A stretch of DNA of 6,467 bases from Spirochaetota bacterium (GTDB lineage: Bacteria > Spirochaetota > Spirochaetia > Treponematales > UBA12059): positions 1 to 6,467 of the forward strand of contig JAKQNL010000073.1 of the NCBI GenBank assembly GCA_029565815.1. Reading direction: 5' to 3'. The stretch's first letter is position 1. Each line of letters starts with the position of its first letter. The notes under the pieces were generated by a model. It saw nothing but the letters and a program-made list of their open reading frames with translations, did not search any database and had not been told where the DNA came from. The translations under genes were made by a program, and so were the position numbers. Of the stretch, positions 1 through 5,572 are shown one piece after another.

Positions 1-2
1 TT

Positions 3-83
3 TTGCGGGAGCTTGGTGCCCTGTGGTCCGACCCGGCAAGCTTGCCGGAAGGTTCCTACTGGGCGGCAAACCACCTGGGCTGA
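3..83 (+). CDS. C-terminal end of an unidentified protein (5' end outside the window)
   Basis: Frame 3 is open from the window edge to a TGA at 81-83 and gives 26 residues (begins LRELGALW, ends SYWAANHLG). The composition is protein-like, with Trp, Tyr and charged residues and no rare-looking codons, whereas the other two forward frames read as Arg/Gly/Cys-rich or run on into the next gene out of frame. A stop about 57 bases before the next start, followed directly by a hairpin and a promoter, is what the end of a preceding gene should look like. I do not recognise the family. The fragment is too short to prove it is coding, so this is an inference from frame quality and context. Confidence 0.45.
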   Translation: MRELGALWSDPASLPEGSYWAANHLG

Positions 84-106
84 AGGGCGGCCGGGCTGTC
101 GCCCTT
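83..106 (+). terminator. Hairpin after the upstream stop codon, possible weak terminator
   Basis: AAGGGCG (83-89) and CGCCCTT (100-106) are perfect 7-base complements around a 10-base loop, beginning inside the TGA of the upstream reading frame. There is no T-tract afterwards, so it is not a canonical intrinsic terminator. It could be a weak or Rho-assisted end or a 3'-stabilising stem. Its right arm touches the -35 box of the next promoter. Confidence 0.3.
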
Positions 107-133
107 GCCGGACTCACTATAACGCCGTACAAT
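105..133 (+). promoter_or_regulatory. Sigma70-type promoter for the DUF5312-like gene
   Basis: TTGCCG (105-110, 4/6 to TTGACA) is followed after exactly 17 bp by TACAAT (128-133, 5/6 to TATAAT). The expected transcription start is around 139-141, at the ATG at 141. No Shine-Dalgarno sequence lies before that ATG, so the promoter predicts a leaderless or near-leaderless mRNA. A second -10-like hexamer, TATAAC at 118-123, has only a poor -35 partner. It would give a start near 130 and a leader of about 11 bases. Confidence 0.5.
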
Positions 134-140
134 GCTCACC

Positions 141-1841
141 ATGGGTTTTTTGCGCGCTCTAGCGGATTTTTTTCACAGGCTCTTTGGCGGCGGCGACGGT
201 CCGAGGGCCGAACTCAAGCGTGTGTACGCGCCTTTGGCCAAGCTCAAGCCGCCGTACTACCGCTTTAAGAACAACCAGGTAATGCCAGGCTTCGCCCAGG
301 ATCTGCACCTGTTCTGCAAAGCCCTAAAACCGCTCATGGATTTGGCAGACCGCACCCTGGCCCATCCGGACCTGCGCGTTTCCCGCCGCTATTTCGACTA
401 CCTTATCGATTGCGAGCTGCCTCCCGAAGACCTGGAACGCAAAGCCAGCTTTTTTTATGACGGCATGAAGGCCAGGCTAGAAAATACCGTAAAAGCCGAC
501 GAAGAGCTTGAGCTTATAGAAACGGAGTTCCAACGCTTTTTGGGCTGTATCGATATTCTGGAAAAGAGCCAGCTTAATTCCGAGCTTGCGGAAACCGAGC
601 GTTTTACGGAGCTGTGCCGACATGACTGGGAACGGGTGCTCGGTTTCTTCGATCCGGGCGTCAGCCTGGACGAGACCCGATACCGGCCGGATTTCCAACC
701 ATGCGACGGCGAGCAGGTGCTGCCCGAGCTGGTGGACGCGTACTATCTGACCGGCGGCTTTGCCTTTTCCGATGGCCTGTTCCGCAAGGTCATGAAGGTG
801 TACGAAAAGCTATCGCCCGCCGCGGCTCAAGGCCGCCGGACCAAAATGGTCAAGATATTCGAAACCCTCAACAAAGTCCTTATGTACCGGCTGAATCCGG
901 ACAACCTCCTTGCGCTTATCCGTCTGGTAAAGGGCGACCCGCAGTACGCCCCGTCGCTGTTGCGGGAGCAGGGCCGCTACCTGGAGCAGTACCGCGAGCG
1001 CCTGGTGGCCCAGTTTGACCGGGACCGCGACCGCTTGCGCAGGGAACGGCACGAAAGCTCGGTGGCCAACGACATACGCGAACTGTTTGGCGCAACGCCG
1101 ATTGCGACGGTGGAGGATTACGACGAGGATATCGACGCATACCTTAGGCGGGAAAGCCCTACTGGCTTTACGCATATCAAGGCCATGTCCATGCTCAAAA
1201 CCTTCGTGCACGGCATTTTTGAAACGCAGATAAAAGAACTGGTAAAAAAAGTGCTGGTGGAAGGCTATTTTGACAGCAAGACCTTCCAGAGCAATCTTGC
1301 TAATATTTTATACCAGTGTGACCGGACCTCGGCCCGCATGGTCGCATTCGAGGATATGCTCCATTCCAGCGGCCGGGTTTCCATCGGGGCGGTGCGCCGC
1401 TATGTGGACGAGATGCGGCACGGCAAGGATGTGCTGACCTATCTGGGCAAAATCGTGGACGAGATAAACTACAAGGCCCGCGAGATATGCGATGACGAAA
1501 CCGGTTTGTTCAAAATGCTCGGCGATACCTTGGGCGAGCTTTTGGCGGACTACCGCAAGTCCAGCCCGGATTTGGTTACCAATATCCGTAACCTGGGCGG
1601 CATGCGCAATAAGGAAATCATGGCGGCCCTGGCCGACGGTCAGCGCAAAATAGATACCTTTGTACGGGTTATGCGTAATTTTACCGGTCCGGGGCCCCAG
1701 ATAGCAGGTTCTCTCCTTCCTTCTGCTCCTGTCAATGGCGCCCAAGCGCATGCCGACGGACTTCGGCTGCCCAGCGAAGCCGCCAGGGCCAAAGCGCCTG
1801 CCCAAGATTCCATGCTGCCCGAAGACCTTCCGTCCGCTTGA
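141..1841 (+). CDS. Spirochaete DUF5312-like hypothetical protein
   Basis: This encodes 566 residues of unknown function. The sequence is mostly charged, apparently helical, with no signal peptide and no clear membrane span. The N-terminus (about 1-16, GFLRALADFFHRLFGGG) could form an amphipathic helix able to touch a membrane. Around residues 278-310 an Arg/Asp/Glu-rich stretch (begins RYLEQYRERL) looks like coiled coil or extended helix. From about residue 515 the tail turns Ala/Pro/Ser-rich and probably disordered. From memory the body resembles the DUF5312 family of Treponema and relatives; this is recollection, not a search result. ATG 141 is preferred over ATG 132 because 132 lies inside the -10 box and neither has a Shine-Dalgarno sequence. 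It ends 26 bp before purF and may be co-transcribed with it, but nothing in its sequence suggests a purine enzyme. Confidence 0.85.
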   Translation: MGFLRALADFFHRLFGGGDGPRAELKRVYAPLAKLKPPYYRFKNNQVMPGFAQDLHLFCKALKPLMDLADRTLAHPDLRVSRRYFDYLIDCELPPEDLERKASFFYDGMKARLENTVKADEELELIETEFQRFLGCIDILEKSQLNSELAETERFTELCRHDWERVLGFFDPGVSLDETRYRPDFQPCDGEQVLPELVDAYYLTGGFAFSDGLFRKVMKVYEKLSPAAAQGRRTKMVKIFETLNKVLMYRLNPDNLLALIRLVKGDPQYAPSLLREQGRYLEQYRERLVAQFDRDRDRLRRERHESSVANDIRELFGATPIATVEDYDEDIDAYLRRESPTGFTHIKAMSMLKTFVHGIFETQIKELVKKVLVEGYFDSKTFQSNLANILYQCDRTSARMVAFEDMLHSSGRVSIGAVRRYVDEMRHGKDVLTYLGKIVDEINYKAREICDDETGLFKMLGDTLGELLADYRKSSPDLVTNIRNLGGMRNKEIMAALADGQRKIDTFVRVMRNFTGPGPQIAGSLLPSAPVNGAQAHADGLRLPSEAARAKAPAQDSMLPEDLPSA

Positions 1842-1854
1842 GCCGTATTGCGCC

Positions 1855-1859
1855 AAGGG
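1855..1859 (+). promoter_or_regulatory. Ribosome-binding site that favours the GTG start of purF
   Basis: AAGGG lies 8 bases before GTG 1868. The competing in-frame starts are weaker. TTG 1838 overlaps the preceding stop and has only GAAG about 12 bases upstream, and GTG 1883 has no purine-rich sequence before it. This site therefore decides the start chosen for purF. Confidence 0.5.
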
Positions 1860-1867
1860 CCGCGGCC

Positions 1868-3289
1868 GTGTTACAAACAAGCGTGAAACCCCACAGTCAA
1901 CCCGATCCCGGATATTCCGATGAAGCGCTTGGACATTACTGCGGACTGGCCGGCATACGCTCGCGCCATGAAGCGGACGTGTCCCGCGACTTGTTCTATA
2001 TGTTATTCGCACAGCAACACCGTGGCCAGGAAGCCTGCGGTATAGCCTGGGACGCCGCAGGCCGCGTGATGGTGGACAAGCGCCTGGGCATGGTGTCCGG
2101 CTCGGCAGAACGCTGGCTTGGTTCGCCTGTGCGGTCCAAAGCAGGCATTGGCCACGTTCGCTACGCGACGCACGGCGGCGGCGGCATTGCGAACGCCCAG
2201 CCCCTGGCCGTCAGCTGCATCAAGGGCGAACTAGCGCTGGGTCACAACGGTAACCTGTCCAACGGCGGCGCGATACGCTCTGCGCTGTTCCAGCAGGGAG
2301 CCATTTTCCAGACTACCAGCGATTCGGAGCTGTTTCTTCACCGCATCAGCCGTTCGCCCAAACAGGGCTTGGAAGAAACCCTGAGGGACGCTTTGTCCGG
2401 CGTGGAAGGGGCATACAGCCTGGCCATGTTATGGGACGGCGCGCTTATTGCGGCCCGGGACCCCATGGGATTCCGGCCGCTGCACCTGGCCCGGCGGGAT
2501 GATACCTGGTATGTGGCCAGTGAAACCTGCGCACTGCGCGCGCTTGGCATTTTGTCCTGGCGCGAAATAGAGCCCGGCGAGTGTGTCGTCATCGACGATA
2601 CAGGTCCTCGCTCGTTCTTTCTGCCCCCGGCACAAAAAAAGGCGCGCTGCATATTCGAGCTCATATACTTTGCCCGGCCGGATTCCTATATTTTTGGCCG
2701 GTCCGTGTACGGATCGCGCAAGGCTCTTGGAGCCGCGATTGCAGACTTGGACGAGTTGAAGCCCGATGTGGTCATTCCCGTGCCGGATTCCGGTACGCTG
2801 GCGGCCATGGGCTACTCCGAGCGCTCGGGTGTTCCCTTTGCTATGGGACTTACCCGAAACCATTACGCCGGGCGCAGCTTCATATTGCCCAACAAGGGCG
2901 AACGAGAGCTGGCGGTGCGCATGAAGCTGCACGCGGTTGAAGAAGTGGTAAACGGCAAGTGTGTGGTTATCGTAGACGATTCCCTGGTGCGCGGCACAAC
3001 CAGCGGCATCATAGTCCGTCTTCTAAAAGAAGCTGGCGCTAAGGAAGTGCATTTGCGGCTTTCCAGCCCGGAACTGAAATGGCCCTGCTACTACGGCATA
3101 GACATACCGACGCGTGAAGAACTTATATCCAACAGCCTGGACGAAAAGGGCATAGCCGAGCATATAGGCGCGGACAGCGTGCGCTTTTTGCCGGTAGCGG
3201 CCACCAGGGCTTGCCTAAACGCTCCAAACGGCGAGTACTGCTGCGCGTGTTTTGACGGGAACCATCCCTGTCAGCTTAAAGACTGCTAA
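1868..3289 (+). CDS. purF: Amidophosphoribosyltransferase (glutamine PRPP amidotransferase)
   Basis: This enzyme catalyses the first committed step of de novo purine synthesis: PRPP plus glutamine gives 5-phosphoribosylamine, in the cytosol. From GTG 1868 it has 473 residues, close to the Bacillus subtilis enzyme. Residues 1-24 would be a propeptide, and Cys25 (context HYCGLAGI) is the N-terminal nucleophile exposed by cleavage. The Ntn glutaminase domain shows RYATHG (98-103), HNGNLSN (126-132), TSDSEL (150-155) and RDPMGFRPL (197-205). The phosphoribosyltransferase domain has the PRPP loop VVIVDDSLVRGTTS (366-379). Cys261, Cys407, Cys458 and Cys461 match the four 4Fe-4S ligands of the B. 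subtilis type, so an oxygen-sensitive, cluster-bearing enzyme is inferred. The C-terminus has extra cysteines (CCACFDGNHPCQLKDC). Alternative starts at 1838 (TTG) or 1883 (GTG) would only change propeptide length. It leads the purF-purM-purN run. Confidence 0.97.
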   Translation: MLQTSVKPHSQPDPGYSDEALGHYCGLAGIRSRHEADVSRDLFYMLFAQQHRGQEACGIAWDAAGRVMVDKRLGMVSGSAERWLGSPVRSKAGIGHVRYATHGGGGIANAQPLAVSCIKGELALGHNGNLSNGGAIRSALFQQGAIFQTTSDSELFLHRISRSPKQGLEETLRDALSGVEGAYSLAMLWDGALIAARDPMGFRPLHLARRDDTWYVASETCALRALGILSWREIEPGECVVIDDTGPRSFFLPPAQKKARCIFELIYFARPDSYIFGRSVYGSRKALGAAIADLDELKPDVVIPVPDSGTLAAMGYSERSGVPFAMGLTRNHYAGRSFILPNKGERELAVRMKLHAVEEVVNGKCVVIVDDSLVRGTTSGIIVRLLKEAGAKEVHLRLSSPELKWPCYYGIDIPTREELISNSLDEKGIAEHIGADSVRFLPVAATRACLNAPNGEYCCACFDGNHPCQLKDC

Positions 3290-3299
3290 TTTCGACTTT

Positions 3300-3330
3300 G
3301 CTGCGCATCTGCGCGGCTTTAAGAATTTTT
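3300..3330 (+). terminator. Hairpin with T-rich tail between purF and purM (possible attenuator)
   Basis: GCTGCGC (3300-3306), tetraloop ATCT and GCGCGGC (3311-3317) form a 7-bp stem with one G-T pair, followed by TTTAAGAATTTTT (3318-3330). The T-run is interrupted by AAGAA, so termination would be partial. It begins 11 bases after the purF stop and ends one base before the purM ribosome-binding site GGAGG (3332-3336). It could reduce purM/purN expression relative to purF, or act as an RNA processing or stability element. Only the structure is visible; the function is inferred. Confidence 0.4.
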
Positions 3331-3342
3331 CGGAGGAACGGC

Positions 3343-4305
3343 ATGGCAATAGATTATCGTTCGGCGGGCGTCGACATGGAAAAGGGCGACCAGTTCGCGG
3401 ACTTCATAAAGAACCTGCCGTCCAAAGCTGTGGACAAGGGCATAGGTGGTTTCGCCGGCGGCATCCCGCTCACAAACATAGCGGGCATGCGCGAACCCAT
3501 GCTCATGTCCACCACCGACGGCGTTGGTACCAAGCTTTTGGTTGCAAAAAAACTTAACAAATGGGATACCATCGGCATCGACCTGGTGGCCATGAACGTA
3601 AACGACCTTATAGTCTGCGGCTGTAAGCCGCTCAACTTTTTGGATTACATAGCCTGCGGCCGCATCGACGAGACAAAACTGCATGCCATAATCAAAGGCA
3701 TTGTGGATGGCTGCGAGCAAGCAGACTGCGTGCTTACCGGCGGCGAAACGGCGGAAATGCCCGATGTGTACGAAGCCGACGATGTGGACCTAGCAGGCTT
3801 CTGCACCGGTGTGGTGGACAAAGCCGACATGCTGCCCCGCCTTGGCGAAATGTCTGAAGGGGACGTGGTGCTTGGCCTTCCGTCCAGCGGCGTTCACTCC
3901 AACGGCTACTCCCTGGCCCGCAAGTGCGTCCCCGACTCGGACAGCAAAGCCTGGGACCTTTTGCTTACGCCAACCCGCATTTACGTGCGCGAGTTGTCCA
4001 CCCTTATCGGCACGGGCAAAGTTCTTGGCGCCGCGCACATAACCGGTTCCGGCCTGGACGGAAACTTCGAGCGCGTGGTGCCCAAGGGACTGCGGGGCAA
4101 CTGGAGCTGGTCCTGGCAGCGCCCACAGATTTTCGACATCATCCAAAAAGGCGGACAGGTTCCCGAAGCGGAAATGCGCGCGGTATTCAACCTGGGCGTC
4201 GGCATAGCCTTTGTGGTAAAAGCCAAGGACGAGTCCGAAGTGCTGTCCTTCGCCAAGTCCAAGGGCATAGAAGCATTCAGGATGGGAAGCCTGGTTCGTG
4301 GCTAA
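3343..4305 (+). CDS. purM: Phosphoribosylformylglycinamidine cyclo-ligase (AIR synthetase)
   Basis: It closes the imidazole ring: FGAM plus ATP gives AIR, the fifth step of purine synthesis. ATG 3343 is fixed by GGAGG (3332-3336) 6 bases upstream. The product has 320 residues, somewhat shorter than the E. coli enzyme (about 345). The shortfall is partly a trimmed linker after SLARK (190-194). Family motifs in order are YRSAGVDMEKGD (5-16), STTDGVGTKL (56-65), GIDLVAMNVNDL (78-89), LTGGETAEMPDVY (131-143), LPSSGVHSNGYSL (179-191), LLTPTRIYV (207-215), AHITGSG (231-237) and MRAVFNLGVG (278-287). The usual AHITGGG has Ser in place of the middle Gly. The protein should act as a cytosolic homodimer of the PurM/PurL ATP-binding fold. 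Its last 8 bases overlap the start of purN, implying translational coupling. Confidence 0.97.
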   Translation: MAIDYRSAGVDMEKGDQFADFIKNLPSKAVDKGIGGFAGGIPLTNIAGMREPMLMSTTDGVGTKLLVAKKLNKWDTIGIDLVAMNVNDLIVCGCKPLNFLDYIACGRIDETKLHAIIKGIVDGCEQADCVLTGGETAEMPDVYEADDVDLAGFCTGVVDKADMLPRLGEMSEGDVVLGLPSSGVHSNGYSLARKCVPDSDSKAWDLLLTPTRIYVRELSTLIGTGKVLGAAHITGSGLDGNFERVVPKGLRGNWSWSWQRPQIFDIIQKGGQVPEAEMRAVFNLGVGIAFVVKAKDESEVLSFAKSKGIEAFRMGSLVRG

Positions 4306-4855
4306 ACTGGCTGTGTTGGCCAGCGGCAATGGAAGTAATTTCCAGGCCCTGGCCGATGCGATTATAGCCGACGGTCGGCATAGCGTCGTTCTTTTGGCCT
4401 GCGACAAAGCAGAAGCCTATGCTCTAGAGCGGGCTAAGAACCTGGGCGTACCAACCGTGCTGGTGTCGTACAAAGGCAGGCCGCGCCCGGAAGCCGAAGC
4501 CCAGCTTCACGATGCCCTTACGGCGGCCGGCGCGGATATCGTTGCGCTGGCCGGATTCATGCGCATTTTAAGTGCCAATTTTGTGCACCAGTGGGCCGGA
4601 CGCCTTGTAAACGTCCATCCATCCATACTGCCGGCGTGGCCCGGCGCTCACGCTATCGAGCGGGCCTATGAAGCCGGCGAGCCTGAGCTGGGCGTTACCG
4701 TCCACTATGTGGACGCAGGCATGGACACAGGGCCAATCATCGGGCAGGTCCGTGTGCCGCGGGGTCAGACCCTGGACGATACCGAAGCTTTGATACACAA
4801 GGCCGAGCATAGTCTATATCCCCGCCTGGTGTTGGAGCTATTGAACCGGGTGTAA
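4298..4855 (+). CDS. purN: Phosphoribosylglycinamide formyltransferase (folate-dependent GAR transformylase)
   Basis: It transfers a formyl group from 10-formyltetrahydrofolate to GAR, giving FGAR (step 3 of purine synthesis). GTG 4298 is chosen because the protein then begins MAKLAVLASGNGSN, the normal family N-terminus, and GGGAAG (4284-4289) lies 8 bases upstream inside purM. The length of 185 residues is close to the E. coli enzyme. The phosphate-binding loop is ASGNGSNFQAL (8-18). Catalytic residues are Asn105 and His107 in VNVHPSILP and Asp143 in AGMDTGPIIGQ, equivalent to E. coli Asn106, His108 and Asp144. LAGFMRILS (84-92) is also typical. It overlaps purM by 8 bp and is followed 11 bp after its stop by the first copy of the 20-bp repeat, which may mark the end of the original operon unit. 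Confidence 0.97.
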   Translation: MAKLAVLASGNGSNFQALADAIIADGRHSVVLLACDKAEAYALERAKNLGVPTVLVSYKGRPRPEAEAQLHDALTAAGADIVALAGFMRILSANFVHQWAGRLVNVHPSILPAWPGAHAIERAYEAGEPELGVTVHYVDAGMDTGPIIGQVRVPRGQTLDDTEALIHKAEHSLYPRLVLELLNRV

Positions 4856-4866
4856 GCCCGCGCGCT

Positions 4867-4886
4867 ATCCCAAAGCTTCGTAACAC
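4867..4886 (+). repeat. 20-bp junction repeat, copy 1
   Basis: ATCCCAAAGCTTCGTAACAC lies 11 bp after the purN stop and 17 bp before the next start codon. It is the exact reverse complement of 5423-5442 and matches 5549-5568 at 19 of 20 positions. No partner in the opposite orientation lies upstream of it in the window, so it is a solo copy or the left boundary of the 169-residue gene module. Confidence 0.9.
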
Positions 4887-4895
4887 AGGGGGGGG
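4887..4895 (+). promoter_or_regulatory. Poly-G (G8) ribosome-binding region of the 169-residue gene
   Basis: A plus eight consecutive G (4888-4895) is the only Shine-Dalgarno-like sequence before ATG 4904, with an 8-base spacer. It directly abuts copy 1 of the 20-bp repeat. Runs of eight or more G are prone to slipped-strand length change, and Treponema pallidum uses such runs to vary tpr expression. Change in the run would alter the site and its surroundings. Confidence 0.55.
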
Positions 4896-4903
4896 CTTAG
4901 AAC

Positions 4904-5413
4904 ATGGCAGGTAAAAAGAAAAACGCTGCGAACCCGCAGGCGGATCTAGCCCGTGAATTGTCCGAACTCATTCCCCAGCTGGACGAAGAAGGCTTGGCCT
5001 TCCTCATAGAGCAGGCTCGCGTTCACCTGTACAATATGAAGGTAGCTGAGCTAGAGGCTGCCGGTCAGAAGATTGATCAGGCTAGCGAGCGCCGTGCCGT
5101 GGTGGTTCCAAAGGGCAAAAAAGCCCAGGACGAGCCTTTTCAGGGCCTGTCCATTAAGGCTGGGGAGGGTGGCAGCGATTTCCATATAGTCCGCGCCGGC
5201 AAATGGAAGCTGTTCTCCGCGGAAGAAATGCTTGCCATGACCAAGATAGCCACCGTGGCCGACCCTGAGCTGGAAGTAAGCGGCCGTTTGTACCAGTGGC
5301 TCAAGCGCGAGCGCTCGGACTTTTTTGCGGATTTCCCGGCAAGCGGCCCGAGTGACAAGCTCATGGTAGCCCTGGTTGCACTCATAAGGAAAACTTTCAC
5401 GGTTAAGCGCTAG
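4904..5413 (+). CDS. Conserved-looking hypothetical protein, Lys-rich N-terminus
   Basis: This encodes 169 residues whose function I do not recognise. Residues 1-10 are basic (MAGKKKNAAN). Residues 13-60 look helical and acidic (ARELSELIPQLDEEGLAFLIEQARVHLYNMKVAELEAAG) and could form a helical bundle or coiled coil. A basic linker around 63-75 (RRAVVVPKGKKAQ) leads to a second part with SIKAGEGGSDFHIVRAGKWKLFSAEEML (83-110) and a helical C-terminus ending in RKTFTVKR. There are no membrane segments, signal peptide, or enzyme motifs. I have an impression that similar proteins occur as hypotheticals in Treponema, but cannot confirm it. It starts at ATG 4904 after a G8 ribosome-binding region. 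The gene is framed by exact inverted copies of the 20-bp repeat and separates purN from purD. Its base use resembles its neighbours, which argues against very recent foreign origin. Confidence 0.88.
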   Translation: MAGKKKNAANPQADLARELSELIPQLDEEGLAFLIEQARVHLYNMKVAELEAAGQKIDQASERRAVVVPKGKKAQDEPFQGLSIKAGEGGSDFHIVRAGKWKLFSAEEMLAMTKIATVADPELEVSGRLYQWLKRERSDFFADFPASGPSDKLMVALVALIRKTFTVKR

Positions 5414-5422
5414 CTTCCCTAA

Positions 5423-5442
5423 GTGTTACGAAGCTTTGGGAT
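5423..5442 (-). repeat. 20-bp junction repeat, copy 2 (inverted)
   Basis: This is the exact reverse complement of copy 1, starting 9 bp after the stop of the 169-residue gene. It is the left arm of the 146-148 bp element. Its last bases supply a possible -35 box (TTGGGA, 5436-5441) and the ATG (5441-5443) of a 32-codon ORF. Confidence 0.9.
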
Positions 5443-5464
5443 GAGCTACGGGCAATACTATAAT
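5436..5464 (+). promoter_or_regulatory. Sigma70-type promoter at the edge of the MITE-like element
   Basis: TTGGGA (5436-5441, 4/6 to TTGACA) is followed after 17 bp by a perfect TATAAT (5459-5464). The start would be around 5471, giving a leader of about 190 bases to purD that contains copy 3 of the repeat and the dyad at 5617-5634. It may let the inserted element drive purD. The -35 lies within repeat copy 2. Confidence 0.5.
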
Positions 5465-5539
5465 GACGAGTACTTTGCACCTACGGTTACGAATAATTTT
5501 GATCCAAGCTCTTTAATTATTTTGTACAACAAGAAATAG
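5441..5539 (+). CDS. Possible 32-residue small protein inside the element
   Basis: ATG 5441 begins inside the left repeat arm and TAG 5537-5539 ends 9 bp before the right arm, so the ORF nearly fills the core. The product is Tyr/Asn-rich (starts MSYGQYYNDEYF, ends LIILYNKK), unlike any neighbour. Ribosome binding is weak (GAAG at 5430-5433, 7 bases upstream), and an open frame of this length can arise by chance. The strong -10 box lies within it, which argues that the segment may be regulatory, not coding. Confidence 0.18.
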   Translation: MSYGQYYNDEYFAPTVTNNFDPSSLIILYNKK

Positions 5540-5548
5540 CTGCTAAGT

Positions 5549-5568
5549 ATCCCAAAGCTTTGTAACAC
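5549..5568 (+). repeat. 20-bp junction repeat, copy 3
   Basis: ATCCCAAAGCTTTGTAACAC has the same orientation as copy 1 with a single C-to-T difference. The change makes its centre, CAAAGCTTTG, a perfect 10-bp palindrome. It forms the right arm of the element and is a direct repeat of copy 1, 682 bp apart. Confidence 0.9.
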
Positions 5569-5572
5569 TAGT

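Larger units (their letters stand above)
5422..5569. mobile_element. MITE-like inverted-repeat element
   Basis: GTGTTACGAAGCTTTGGGAT (5423-5442) and its inverted partner at 5549-5568 differ at one position. With A5422 and T5569 the arms reach 21 bp. They enclose a 106-bp core visibly richer in A and T than any other part of the window. The size, terminal inverted repeats and lack of a transposase gene fit a miniature inverted-repeat transposable element. CTA precedes the left arm (with one extra A) and TAG follows the right arm, so a TA target duplication of the IS630/mariner kind is possible but imperfect. Alternatives are a large RNA stem-loop or a pair of regulator binding sites. Confidence 0.5.

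Noticed and set aside
23..268. 81-residue + strand ORF at the left edge
   Set aside because: It overlaps both the upstream C-terminal fragment and the DUF5312-like start in another frame, with Arg/Gly-rich low-quality composition.
1308..2012. 234-residue ORF on the - strand across the DUF5312-like end and purF start
   Set aside because: It is antisense to two well-supported genes and overlaps the conserved PurF N-terminus. It has no ribosome-binding site and no recognisable motif, and GC-rich DNA commonly gives such long antisense frames.
3790..4407. 205-residue ORF on the - strand opposite purM and purN
   Set aside because: It is antisense to the conserved motifs of both enzymes; it is a shadow frame.
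5404..5416. Intrinsic terminator at the stop of the 169-residue gene (AAGC-GCTA-GCTT)
   Set aside because: The stem is only 4 bp and no T-tract follows.
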